Below are positions 8,157-15,590 of a DNA stretch of 64,000 nt, one piece after another (position 1 is the stretch's first letter; each line of letters begins with the position of its first letter). The notes under the pieces are model-generated. The model ran no database searches, was not told where the DNA came from, and saw only the letters and a list, made by a program, of their open reading frames with translations. The translations under genes and the position numbers were made by a program. Origin of the DNA: Actinacidiphila paucisporea. Its GTDB lineage: Bacteria; Actinomycetota; Actinomycetes; Streptomycetales; Streptomycetaceae. Location of the stretch: positions 336,874 to 400,873 of the forward strand of contig NZ_FRBI01000004.1 of the NCBI RefSeq assembly GCF_900142575.1. The letters are read 5' to 3'.

Positions 8157-10379
8157 ATGGCGGCGGGACATCACGGGAACCACCACGGGCAGGGCGGGGC
8201 GGAGGAGCACAGCACCCTCATCCAGGGCCGCTACCGGCTGCACGAGCTGATCGGGCGCGGCGGCATGGGCGAGGTGTGGCGCGCCCTGGACGAGTCGCTG
8301 GGCCGCAGGGTCGCGGTGAAGTGCCTCAAGCCCGCCGGACAGGCCAGGGACGCCGGATTCACCCGCATCCTGCAGGAGCGCTTCCGGCGCGAGGCCAGGG
8401 TCGCCGCCGCGCTCCAGCACCGCGGCATCACCGTCGTCCACGACTTCGGCGAGCACGACGGCGTGCTCTACCTGGTGATGGAGCTGCTCGACGGCCGCAA
8501 TCTGCTCCAGGTCCTGGACGACGCCCGCCGGCACCCGCTGCCCGTCCCCGACATCATCGACATCGCCGAGCAGGTCGCCTCCGCCCTCGCCTACACCCAC
8601 ACGCAGGGCGTCGTGCACAGGGACCTGAAACCGGCCAACATCATCAGGCTCAGCGACGGCGGGGTGAAGATCTGCGACTTCGGCATCGCCAGGCTCGGCC
8701 ACGACATCGGCTTCACCTCCCGGCTGACCGGCACCGGCGTGGCCATGGGCACCCCGCACTACATGTCGCCCGAGCAGATCGGCGCCTCCGGCGAGGTCGA
8801 CCACCGCAGCGACCTGTACTCGCTGGGCTGCGTGCTCTACGAACTGGCCACCGGGGCGCCGCCGTTCGACCTCGGCGACACGTGGGCGATCCTGGTCGGC
8901 CACCGCGACAACGTGCCGGAGCCGCCGCGCACCCGCCGCCCCGAACTGCCGGTCGACCTGGAGCGGCTCATCCTCGACCTGCTCGCCAAGTCCCCCGACG
9001 ACCGCCCGCAGGACGCCGCCGACGTCGGCGGCCGGCTCAAAGCGCTGCGGGCCGGCACGAGCAGCGGCGCCGAGCCGCACCCCCGTACGACCGCCCCGGC
9101 CGCCGAACTGCCCGGCTGGGCGCGGGAGCTGACCACCGGCACAGCCGCGGTCTCCACCCGCCCCCGGCACACCGCGAGCGTGCCGCACCACGAGCTGACC
9201 GGCGCCTGGTCCACCCGCGGCCTGCCGGCCAGGCCGCGCCCCGGCGTGCTCACCGAGCTGGCCGACCGGCACGCGGAGGGCATCGACCTCGCCCGGGTCG
9301 GCAACTGGCGCCAGGCCTACGACCTGCACACCGCCGTCGCCGCCGCCCGCGACCACGCCCAGGGCGCCGAGCACCCCGACACCCTCGCCAGCCGCTACGA
9401 GGCCGCATACTGCCTCACCGGCCTCGGCCGCACCGAAGAGGCGCTGCAGCTGTACGCCTACGTCGGCGGGACCCGCGCCCGGGTGCTCGGCCCCGATCAC
9501 CCCGACACGCTGGCCGCCCGGCACGAGGCCGCCTACGCGCTCGGCCTGCTCGGCCGGTTCCTGGAGGCCCACCAGGAGTACGCCGAAGTGCTGGCCGCCC
9601 GGGTCCGCACCACCGGGCCCGACCACCCCGACACCCTCCAGTGCAAGCACAACCTGGCCTTCAACCTCGGCCGCCTCGGCCGCACACCGGAGGCGCTCGC
9701 CATGGCCGTGGAGGTCGCCGACGCGCGCACCCGCGTCCTGGGCGCCGACCACCCGCAGACCCTCGTCACCCGCTTCGAGGTCGGCCACATGCTCGGCACC
9801 TCCCGCCGCTGGGCCGAGGCGCTCGACGTCTACCGCGACGTGGCCGCGGTCAGGACCCGCGTCCTGGGCGCCGACCACCCGGACACGCTCGCGGTCGACT
9901 ACGAGATCGGCATCTGCCTGGGCCGTCTGGGCCGCAGCGCGGAAGCGCTGACGCTCTACGAGACCCTGGTCGAGGCCAGGACCAGGACCGCGGGCTCCAC
10001 CGACGCCGAGACGCTGCGCGCCAGGCACGCCCTCGGCGTCAACCTCGGGCGGCTCGGCCACTGGGAGCGGGCGCTCGCCGAAGCCCGCGACGTGGCCGCC
10101 GTACGGGAACGGGTCCTCGGCCCCGTCCACCCCGACACGCTGGTCAGCAAACGCGAGATCGCCGTCGGCCTCGGCTGGCTCGGCCGCTGGCCCGGAGCGC
10201 TCACCGTCTACCACGAGGTCGCCGACGCCCGCGAGCAGGTCCTGGGCCCCGCCCACCCCGACACCCTCACCAGCCGCAACGACGAGGCCCAGTGCCTGGA
10301 GCAACTGGGCCGCACCGCCGAGGCGCAGATCCTCTACGACCGGGTGGCGGCGCAGCGGAACGGCCCGCAGCGCCTGTGA
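8157..10379 (+). CDS. Soluble Ser/Thr protein kinase with C-terminal TPR array
   Basis: 740 residues. The PknB-type kinase domain is about 24-300: glycine loop 'GRGGMGEVW' near 33-41, catalytic Lys in 'VAVKCLKP', catalytic loop 'VHRDLKPANI' near 153, DFG in 'KICDFGIARLG', APE-like 'MGTPHYMSPEQIG'. A linker of about 70 residues leads into about eight TPR-like units of about 42 residues (385-735), each ending in a variant of 'LGPDHPDTL', the kinesin-light-chain/TPR_10 type. There is no transmembrane segment or PASTA domain, so it is cytoplasmic, unlike PknB. The TPR array is probably the substrate- or partner-docking module. It has its own start, 92 bp after the DUF2236 gene. Confidence 0.9.
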   Translation: MAAGHHGNHHGQGGAEEHSTLIQGRYRLHELIGRGGMGEVWRALDESLGRRVAVKCLKPAGQARDAGFTRILQERFRREARVAAALQHRGITVVHDFGEHDGVLYLVMELLDGRNLLQVLDDARRHPLPVPDIIDIAEQVASALAYTHTQGVVHRDLKPANIIRLSDGGVKICDFGIARLGHDIGFTSRLTGTGVAMGTPHYMSPEQIGASGEVDHRSDLYSLGCVLYELATGAPPFDLGDTWAILVGHRDNVPEPPRTRRPELPVDLERLILDLLAKSPDDRPQDAADVGGRLKALRAGTSSGAEPHPRTTAPAAELPGWARELTTGTAAVSTRPRHTASVPHHELTGAWSTRGLPARPRPGVLTELADRHAEGIDLARVGNWRQAYDLHTAVAAARDHAQGAEHPDTLASRYEAAYCLTGLGRTEEALQLYAYVGGTRARVLGPDHPDTLAARHEAAYALGLLGRFLEAHQEYAEVLAARVRTTGPDHPDTLQCKHNLAFNLGRLGRTPEALAMAVEVADARTRVLGADHPQTLVTRFEVGHMLGTSRRWAEALDVYRDVAAVRTRVLGADHPDTLAVDYEIGICLGRLGRSAEALTLYETLVEARTRTAGSTDAETLRARHALGVNLGRLGHWERALAEARDVAAVRERVLGPVHPDTLVSKREIAVGLGWLGRWPGALTVYHEVADAREQVLGPAHPDTLTSRNDEAQCLEQLGRTAEAQILYDRVAAQRNGPQRL

Positions 10380-10436
10380 GCGCGCCGCCCATTGGGCCCA
10401 CCGCGAACAGCCGGGACCGCGCCGACCCCTGCGTAC

Positions 10437-10449
10437 TACCGTCACCTGC
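10437..10449 (+). promoter_or_regulatory. -10 box, leaderless start
   Basis: TACCGT at 10437-10442, then 7 nt to ATG 10450. No Shine-Dalgarno sequence is present. Confidence 0.4.
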
Positions 10450-11172
10450 ATGAGCGACGTACGGGAATACAAGGTCAACGGGGTGCGGCTGGTCTGCGAG
10501 CTGGCAGGGCCGGCCGACGGCCCGCTGCTGCTGCTCCTGCACGCCCTCGGCGAGGACCGCGGCTCCTGGTCGGCGGTCGCCGCCGCCCTCGCCGCGGACG
10601 GCTGGCGCACCATCGCCCCCGACCTGCGCGGCCACGGCGACAGCGACCACCCCGGCGACTACGCCTTCGAGGCGATGCGGGACGACGTCTTCGCACTGCT
10701 CGACGCGCTGGGGGCCGACCGGGTCACGGTCGTCGCCCACTCCCTCGGCACCATCGTCGCCTCGCTGGTCGCGATGGACCGGCCCGCCGCCGTCGACCGG
10801 CTCGTCCTGGAAGAGGGCCCGCTGCCCTTCCCCGCCGACCCGCCCCGCCCCCTCGTCACCGGCCCCGGACCCGACCCCGTCCGCTACGACTGGCGGGCCG
10901 TCGCCGAGGCGGCCCGCCAGCGCAACGCGCCTGCCGCGCGGCACTGGGACGGCCTCGCGGAGATCACCGCGCCGACCCTGATCATCGCCGGCGGCCCCAC
11001 CAGCCACCTCCGCCAATCCGACCTGGCCCGAGTCGCCGCCCGCATCCCGGCCGCCCGCCTCGTCACCATCGACGCCGGCCACATGATCCACGACACGCGC
11101 CCTGCGGACTACCTCTCCGAAGTCCGCGCCTTCCTCCACGACGACGCCCCCTCCCCGCGCCCCCGGGGGTGA
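10450..11172 (+). CDS. Alpha/beta-hydrolase
   Basis: 240 residues, canonical alpha/beta-hydrolase fold. The oxyanion strand is 'LLLLLHALGEDRGSW'. The nucleophile Ser lies in the elbow 'VVAHSLGTIVAS', an acid lies in the strand before 'TLIIAGGPTSHL', and the catalytic His lies in 'DAGHMIHDTRP'. 'IAPDLRGHGDSDHPGDYAF' is the usual strand-4 signature. The cap domain is short (about residues 125-170). Substrate unknown. It is followed by a 436-bp stretch filled with repeats. Confidence 0.85.
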   Translation: MSDVREYKVNGVRLVCELAGPADGPLLLLLHALGEDRGSWSAVAAALAADGWRTIAPDLRGHGDSDHPGDYAFEAMRDDVFALLDALGADRVTVVAHSLGTIVASLVAMDRPAAVDRLVLEEGPLPFPADPPRPLVTGPGPDPVRYDWRAVAEAARQRNAPAARHWDGLAEITAPTLIIAGGPTSHLRQSDLARVAARIPAARLVTIDAGHMIHDTRPADYLSEVRAFLHDDAPSPRPRG

Positions 11173-11608
11173 CTGCCCCATCCGGTGCGTTGCTCGCCCG
11201 CGGCGCGGTGGTGGTTGCGCGCGCAGTTCCCCGCACCCGAGAAAAGCGTGCCTACCGCGGGCAGAAGGGCAAGGCCCAAGCCAGGGGCCACCTCTGGGCG
11301 TAGGAGGACGCAGGCCCGTAGGGGCGCGGGGAACTGCGCGACCAGCACGATGTCGGGAGAGAAGCGACGTCTCGGCAAGGGGCACCCCCCCAGGGGCGCG
11401 GGGAACTGCGCGCCCCGCCGAAGAGGCGGGAAGGAAAGCAACGCACCGCACGGGGCAGCCACCCGAGGGGCGCGGGGAACTGCGCGACCAGCCACGGCGC
11501 CGGGAAGGGGGCGACGCACCCGGAAGGGGCACCCCCAGGGCCGCGAGGGACCGCGCCCGCACCGCGGGGGAGCGCACCCCGCAGGGCCCGGCGCGAGGGG
11601 CCGCCCCC
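11173..11608. repeat. Gene-free stretch with four copies of a dispersed 20-bp-core repeat
   Basis: No gene is seen here. The core GGGGCGCGGGGAACTGCGCG occurs on the plus strand at 11321-11340, 11393-11412 and 11467-11486. An inverted near-copy is at 11211-11237 (GCGCGCAGTTCCCCGCACC read on the plus strand), and a decayed copy is near 11534-11556. Copies are separated by about 72-74 bp and followed by (A/C)CCAGCCACG-like flanks. The same core recurs at 31319-31405. It resembles an abundant intergenic repeat I have seen in many Streptomyces genomes; no coding capacity. Confidence 0.8.
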
Positions 11609-12535
11609 TCACCCGGGCCAGGGCGCGCCCAGCGCCGAGGAGGGATTGCGGCGAAAGATCGCATCGACCGCCGCATCACCGAGTTCCCGGGTGAGCCGCG
11701 GGCGCAAAGTGTGGAGGAGGTAGGGCGCGCCCGGGCCGGCGCCCGGGGAGGTCGTGTCGGCGCCGAGCAGCAGCTGGGAGGTGTGGCCCGCGGCAGCGAG
11801 GGCGACGAGGCTGTCGACCAGCCACGGGTCCGTGGCGTGGTGGGCGCGGCTCGGGCCGTCGAAGGCGAGGTAGGCCCCGGCGGCGGCCAGTTCCCGGTGC
11901 ACCCCGGCATCGGGGAACCGGTTGAGGTGGCCGAGCAGCAGGCTGCGCGCGGGCACCCCCAGCTCGCCGTGGAGCAGGGCGAGCACGTCGACCGCCGCCG
12001 TACCCATCTCGTGATGGATGCCGATGGGCGCCCCGGTGGCGTGATGCGCGTGTGCCGCCGCGGTCATCACCCACCGGGTGTGGTCGTCCAGGGCGTGGAA
12101 CATTCCGGCGACCTTGATCATCCCGGCTCTCACCGCCCCGGGCGTACCGCCCGGGTCGGTGCCCGCGATCGTCCCCTCGGTCAGCTCGGTGACGAACAGG
12201 GCCGCCAGAGCGTCGCCGCGGCGCAGCCGCCGCAGCGTGCCGGGGTCGTAGTGCACCTCCTGGTGGAGCCCCGTCGCGGCGATCACGTGCACCCCCGTGG
12301 CACGTGACGCCGCGACGAGGTCCGCCACCCCCCGCCCCATCCCGAACGGGGTCCACTGCGCCAGCGCCTGGCCGCCGAGCCCGCGGAAGGCGGTGAGCCG
12401 GGTCAGCGCCTCGGCCGGGTCGTCCAGTTGCGGCCCGGTCAGCGCGGGGCTGCGCAGGAAGAGGTGGTCGTGGGCGTCGCACACCCCGAGGGCGGCAGGC
12501 TCGATGTCGCCGAGGACCGTACGGATCGCGTTCAC
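11609..12535 (-). CDS. Phosphotriesterase-family metallohydrolase
   Basis: 308 residues, TIM-barrel amidohydrolase. Metal ligands are visible in order: HxH in 'CDAHDHLFL', the bridging carbamylated Lys in 'AGMIKVAGMF', His in 'PIGIHHEMGT', His in 'LLLGHLNRFPD', and Asp in 'LLLGADTTSP'. Members include phosphotriesterases, lactonases and related esterases; the exact substrate cannot be read from sequence. GTG 12535 overlaps the upstream gene's stop (GTGA), so it is translationally coupled as the last gene of the TetR-DUF4865-CMD-PTE unit. Confidence 0.85.
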   Translation of the reverse strand: MNAIRTVLGDIEPAALGVCDAHDHLFLRSPALTGPQLDDPAEALTRLTAFRGLGGQALAQWTPFGMGRGVADLVAASRATGVHVIAATGLHQEVHYDPGTLRRLRRGDALAALFVTELTEGTIAGTDPGGTPGAVRAGMIKVAGMFHALDDHTRWVMTAAAHAHHATGAPIGIHHEMGTAAVDVLALLHGELGVPARSLLLGHLNRFPDAGVHRELAAAGAYLAFDGPSRAHHATDPWLVDSLVALAAAGHTSQLLLGADTTSPGAGPGAPYLLHTLRPRLTRELGDAAVDAIFRRNPSSALGAPWPG

Positions 12536-12930
12536 TCCGGCTGCTCCTGTTCGCGGAGCACCGCGGCCGCGACCCGCAGCCCGGCGAGCGCCCTGGGCAC
12601 GCCGACGTACGGCGCGAGATGCACCATCACCTCGATGATCTCCTTGGCGTCGACGCCGATGCGCAGGCTGTTGCGCACGTGGTCGTCCAGCTGCGGCTCG
12701 ACGCCGCCGAGGGCGGTGAGCGCGGCCAGGGTGGCGATCTGCCGGTCCCGCAGCGCCAGCCCCTCGCGCTGGTAGGTGCCGCCGAAGAGGCTGGTCACGA
12801 TCCAGTCGGGGAAGCCGGGGGCGAGGGCGTCGAGCCCGGCGAGGGTGCCTTCGACGGTCTCGGGGCCGGCGAGTTCACCCATCAGCCGGTAGCCCGCCTC
12901 GCGGTCGATCGTGGCCTTCCGCATCACCAT
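12532..12930 (-). CDS. Carboxymuconolactone decarboxylase-family protein
   Basis: 132 residues, single CMD/AhpD-like all-helical domain. 'REGLALRDRQIATLAALTAL' and 'LDDHVRNSLRIGVDAKEIIE' then 'VMVHLAPYVGVPRAL' match PF02627. The CxxC of AhpD is absent, and the position corresponding to the carboxymuconolactone decarboxylase active region retains 'HVRNSLRIG'. Enzymes of this kind act as small decarboxylase-like or peroxidase-like proteins, hexameric or trimeric. The start (ATG 12930; alternative ATG 12924) overlaps the end of the DUF4865 gene, and its own stop overlaps the phosphotriesterase start. Confidence 0.82.
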   Translation of the reverse strand: MVMRKATIDREAGYRLMGELAGPETVEGTLAGLDALAPGFPDWIVTSLFGGTYQREGLALRDRQIATLAALTALGGVEPQLDDHVRNSLRIGVDAKEIIEVMVHLAPYVGVPRALAGLRVAAAVLREQEQPE

Positions 12931-13511
12931 TGCCGTCCTGTCCTGATGTCGTCGATGCCGGGCGCGGACAGGTGCAGCACCTGGTGCCGGTCCTCGCCCG
13001 GTTCCTCGGGCGCCGCGTCCTGCCACAGGCTGAAGCGCAGCAGCTCCCAGTGCCGCGGGTCGACCAGCAGCGCGGCGCAGTGCAGTCCCGGCCGGGTGGC
13101 GGTCTCCGCCAGGTCCTCCAGGGCGCGGGCGATCACCTCGGCCAGGTCCTCGCCCGGGGCGATCCGCTGCGAGCGGCGGCCCGCGGCCCGCGGTGCGGCC
13201 GTGAAGGACGGGCCGCGGACGAAGCCGAGGCCCGTCCAGTGCTCCACGGCCGGCCGGCCGAAGTCGTCGGCCAGGGCGCGGAATCCGGGTCCCCACAGGA
13301 AGCTGTTCATGCCTTCCGCGGTGTTCCACAGGTAGAAGGGCGCGTATTGGTTGACCGGGGAGCCGTCGACGCCCCGCTCCCGTGTCAGGTAGGCCTTGAG
13401 GCCGAGCCCGCGGAAGTCGTCGAGCAGGTGGCCCTTCGTAGCCACCCGCTCGCGGATGATCTCCATGTCGTAGTCGGCGGGCAGGGTGATCCGGTAGTTC
13501 ATCGCGTGCAC
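12924..13511 (-). CDS. DUF4865 family protein
   Basis: 195 residues. 'MNYRITLPADYDMEIIRERV', 'LKAYLTRERGVDGSPVNQYA' and 'YAPFYLWNTAEGMNSFLWG' are characteristic of DUF4865, a dimeric alpha/beta-barrel-like family often found beside TetR regulators and small oxidoreductases. Function unknown; the fold suggests a monooxygenase-like or binding protein. GTG 13511 is used because AGGAG lies 9 nt upstream; ATG 13502 is the alternative. It is second in the TetR-headed unit and overlaps the next gene. Confidence 0.75.
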   Translation of the reverse strand: MHAMNYRITLPADYDMEIIRERVATKGHLLDDFRGLGLKAYLTRERGVDGSPVNQYAPFYLWNTAEGMNSFLWGPGFRALADDFGRPAVEHWTGLGFVRGPSFTAAPRAAGRRSQRIAPGEDLAEVIARALEDLAETATRPGLHCAALLVDPRHWELLRFSLWQDAAPEEPGEDRHQVLHLSAPGIDDIRTGRQW

Positions 13512-13567
13512 GGGTGCTTGCTCCTGCGGTGAGGTGCGGGCGTACGCCCGGGGCGTCGGGAGGACGG

Positions 13568-14131
13568 TCAGGCGGCCTGGGCGGCGAGCAGCGCGACCGC
13601 CCCGCGCACGGCACTGTCGAACGGCTCCTGCGAACCGGCGGCGCGGGCCAGGACGTAGCCGCCCTGGACGACGGCGACGATCATCGTGGCGGTGTCGTCC
13701 GGGTCGAGGCCGGGGCGCAGCTCACCGCTCGCCACGCCCTCGGCGAGGACCGCCGCGAGGTGGCCGGTCAGCCAGTCGAAGGTCTCCCGTACCGGTTCGC
13801 GCAGTTGCGCGCTGGCGACGACGTCGGGGTCCATCGCCATCCGGCCGACCCGGCAGCCGCGCAGCGCGTCGCGCTCGCGCACCAGGTAGGCGGTGGCCTT
13901 CTCCAACGCCGTGCCGCCGCGCGCCATCTGCTCCTCGGCCTGCGCCCGCAGTTGCCCGGCGCTGCGGCGCATCGCCGCGACGGCGAGGTCCGGCTTGCCG
14001 CGGAAGTGGTGGTACATGCTGCCCTGGCCCGCGCCCGCCCGCTCCTGGATGGCCTTGGGGCTGGTGCCGACGTAGCCGCGCTCCCAGAGCAGTGCCTGGG
14101 CACTCTCGATCAACCGTTCCGACGTCTCCAT
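13568..14131 (-). CDS. TetR-family regulator (LmrA/YxaF-like)
   Basis: 187 residues. The N-terminal HTH is about residues 5-50: 'LLWERGYVGTSPKAIQERAG' followed by 'GQGSMYHHFRGKPDLAVAAM', the TetR recognition-helix signature. The C-terminal ligand domain resembles the YxaF/LmrA group ('EKATAYLVRERDALRGCRVG'). ATG 14131 is preferred over the in-frame ATG 14146, which lies inside the operator palindrome. TACACT 6 nt upstream of ATG 14131 predicts a leaderless mRNA. It probably represses itself and the three downstream genes (DUF4865, CMD, phosphotriesterase-like). Confidence 0.88.
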   Translation of the reverse strand: METSERLIESAQALLWERGYVGTSPKAIQERAGAGQGSMYHHFRGKPDLAVAAMRRSAGQLRAQAEEQMARGGTALEKATAYLVRERDALRGCRVGRMAMDPDVVASAQLREPVRETFDWLTGHLAAVLAEGVASGELRPGLDPDDTATMIVAVVQGGYVLARAAGSQEPFDSAVRGAVALLAAQAA

Positions 14132-14139
14132 GCCCGCAG

Positions 14140-14159
14140 TGTACATACTAGTAGGTACA
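14140..14159. promoter_or_regulatory. TetR operator palindrome over its own -10
   Basis: TGTACATACTAGTAGGTACA is a 20-bp palindrome with a single mismatched pair (two asymmetric positions). It contains the minus-strand -10 box TACACT at its edge, 6 nt before ATG 14131. Position and symmetry fit autorepression by the TetR protein. Confidence 0.75.
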
Positions 14160-14229
14160 GAAATCCACCCGGAGCGGCCCGCGTCCCCGTGCCGTGCACA
14201 CGCGGGCCGCTCCGTCAGGCCGCTCGGCG

Positions 14230-14778
14230 TCAGCCGAGCACGGCGGACGCCGAGGCGCCCGACGTCGTCAGGCCCGCCTCGCCGGCGCCCGCACCCGGGG
14301 CGCCCTTCGTGGTCGTGCCGCCGCCGTCACGCCGGATGATGACGACCTGCTTGCCGCCCTTGCCGCCCTTGGGGGGCAGCGGAGGCAGCGGCGGGCACTC
14401 GCCGCCCTTGGGCGGGGTGCCCACCGTGCCCTTGGGGACGAGCTTGCCGTTGACGTAGACCTTGCCGTTCACGACCTTCACCGTGGTCTTCCCGGCCGCG
14501 CCCGGCTTCCCCGGTGCTCCGGGCTTGCCAGGCTTCCCGGGCAGCGGCGGCAGCTTCGGCAGGCCGCCCTTCGTGCCGCCCTTCCCCTCGATCCGCACGA
14601 TGCAGACGATCTGCTTTCCTGCCTTGTGGCCGGGCGCCGCCTTGGCGGGCTGCGCCTGGGCCGTACGGCCGGACGCCGACGGCGCGGTGGCGGCACCGCT
14701 GACCGGCGCGGTCGCCACACCGGTCAGGCCGAGTCCGGCGGTGAGCGCGATCCCCGCGAGGATCCTCTTCTTGTTCAT
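14230..14778 (-). CDS. Secreted collagen-like / Gly-Pro-Lys-rich protein
   Basis: 182 residues. A Sec signal peptide (MNKKRILAGIALTAGLGLTG, cleavage probably after an Ala near 30) is followed by an Ala-rich spacer. Two repeats of a short module come next: a strand ('KQIVCIVRIEGKGGTKGG' and 'KQVVIIRRDGGGTTTKG') and Pro/Lys/Gly tracts such as 'GKPGKPGAPGKPGAAGK', with collagen-like G-x-P triplets. One Cys per module could pair. There is no enzymatic motif. It is divergent from a two-component system across 142 bp, suggesting it is part of, or controlled by, that system. ATG 14778 follows CAGGAGTGG. Confidence 0.7.
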   Translation of the reverse strand: MNKKRILAGIALTAGLGLTGVATAPVSGAATAPSASGRTAQAQPAKAAPGHKAGKQIVCIVRIEGKGGTKGGLPKLPPLPGKPGKPGAPGKPGAAGKTTVKVVNGKVYVNGKLVPKGTVGTPPKGGECPPLPPLPPKGGKGGKQVVIIRRDGGGTTTKGAPGAGAGEAGLTTSGASASAVLG

Positions 14779-14848
14779 GGTCTGGCCACTCCTGTGGGAG
14801 GTTCGCCGTGATCGGTCGATCCGGCTCCGAGCAGCCTCGCCGCGGGCG

Positions 14849-14864
14849 CCTGAAGCGGACCTGA
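14849..14864. promoter_or_regulatory. 11-bp-spaced direct repeat, candidate response-regulator site
   Basis: CCTGA at 14849-14853 and 14860-14864 (TCAGG..TCAGG on the minus strand), exactly one helical turn apart. This is the layout bound by OmpR/PhoB-type dimers. It lies in the intergenic region between the collagen-like gene and the response regulator. Confidence 0.5.
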
Positions 14865-14920
14865 GGAGCCGGCGGATGATCTTCATGTTCGCCTTAGGTA
14901 CGGCCCTGCACCCTGACTGC

Positions 14921-15589
14921 GTGCGCATACTCGTGGTGGAAGACGAACTCAGGCTCGCGGAACTGCTCAGCGACGGCCTGTGCAGGGAGGGCTTCGCGGT
15001 CGACCTCGCCCATGACGGGCGCGAGGGGCTGTGGATGGCCACCGAGCAGCCGTACGACGTGATGGTGCTCGACGTGATGCTGCCGGAGCTGAACGGCTAC
15101 CAGGTCTGCGCCCGGCTGCGCGAGGCCGGCGTCTGGACGCCGATCCTGATGCTCACCGCCATGGACGGCGAGTACGACGAGGCCGAGGCGCTGGACACCG
15201 GCGCCGACGACTACCTGACCAAGCCGTTCTCCTACGTCGTGCTGCTCGCCCGGCTGCGGGCGCTGGTCAGGCGCGGGGTGCGGGAGCGGCCCGCGGTGCT
15301 GTCGGTGGGCGACCTGCGGGTCGACCCGGCGGGGCTGCGGTGCAGCAGGGGCGATGTGCTGATCGCCCTGACGCCCAAGGAGTTCGCGATCCTGCACTGC
15401 CTGGCCCGGCGCGCGGGCGAGGTGGTGCCCAAGTCCGAACTGCTCGCCAGGGCCTGGGACTTCGCCTACGACGGTGACTCCAACGTGGTCGAGGTCTACA
15501 TCAGCGCCCTGCGCCGCAAGATCGACAGGCCCTTCGGGCGTACGACGCTGCGCACCGTGCGCGGCGCCGGATACCGGCTGGAGGCCTGA
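14921..15589 (+). CDS. OmpR/PhoB-family response regulator
   Basis: 222 residues. The receiver domain is 1-115, with the acidic pair in 'ILVVEDELRLAELL', the phospho-acceptor Asp in 'DVMVLDVMLPELNGYQVC', the Thr in 'ILMLTAMDG' and the Lys in 'DDYLTKPFSY'. The winged-helix DNA-binding domain is about 128-222 ('LTPKEFAILHCLARRAGEVV', 'NVVEVYISALRRKID', 'TVRGAGYRLEA'). GTG 14921 is chosen because family members begin M-R-I-L-V-V-E-D-E; there is no strong Shine-Dalgarno. TAGGTA at about 14895 is a possible -10. It is followed after 1 bp by its histidine kinase. Confidence 0.92.
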   Translation: MRILVVEDELRLAELLSDGLCREGFAVDLAHDGREGLWMATEQPYDVMVLDVMLPELNGYQVCARLREAGVWTPILMLTAMDGEYDEAEALDTGADDYLTKPFSYVVLLARLRALVRRGVRERPAVLSVGDLRVDPAGLRCSRGDVLIALTPKEFAILHCLARRAGEVVPKSELLARAWDFAYDGDSNVVEVYISALRRKIDRPFGRTTLRTVRGAGYRLEA

Positions 15590-15590
15590 G

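Noticed and set aside
11211..11556. CRISPR array
   Set aside because: Repeat core is GC-rich, copies are degenerate with one inverted, intervening sequences are related rather than unique spacers, and no cas genes are present.
11173..11608. Insertion sequence remnant
   Set aside because: No transposase fragment or terminal inverted repeats; same core recurs without coding sequence at 31.3 kb.
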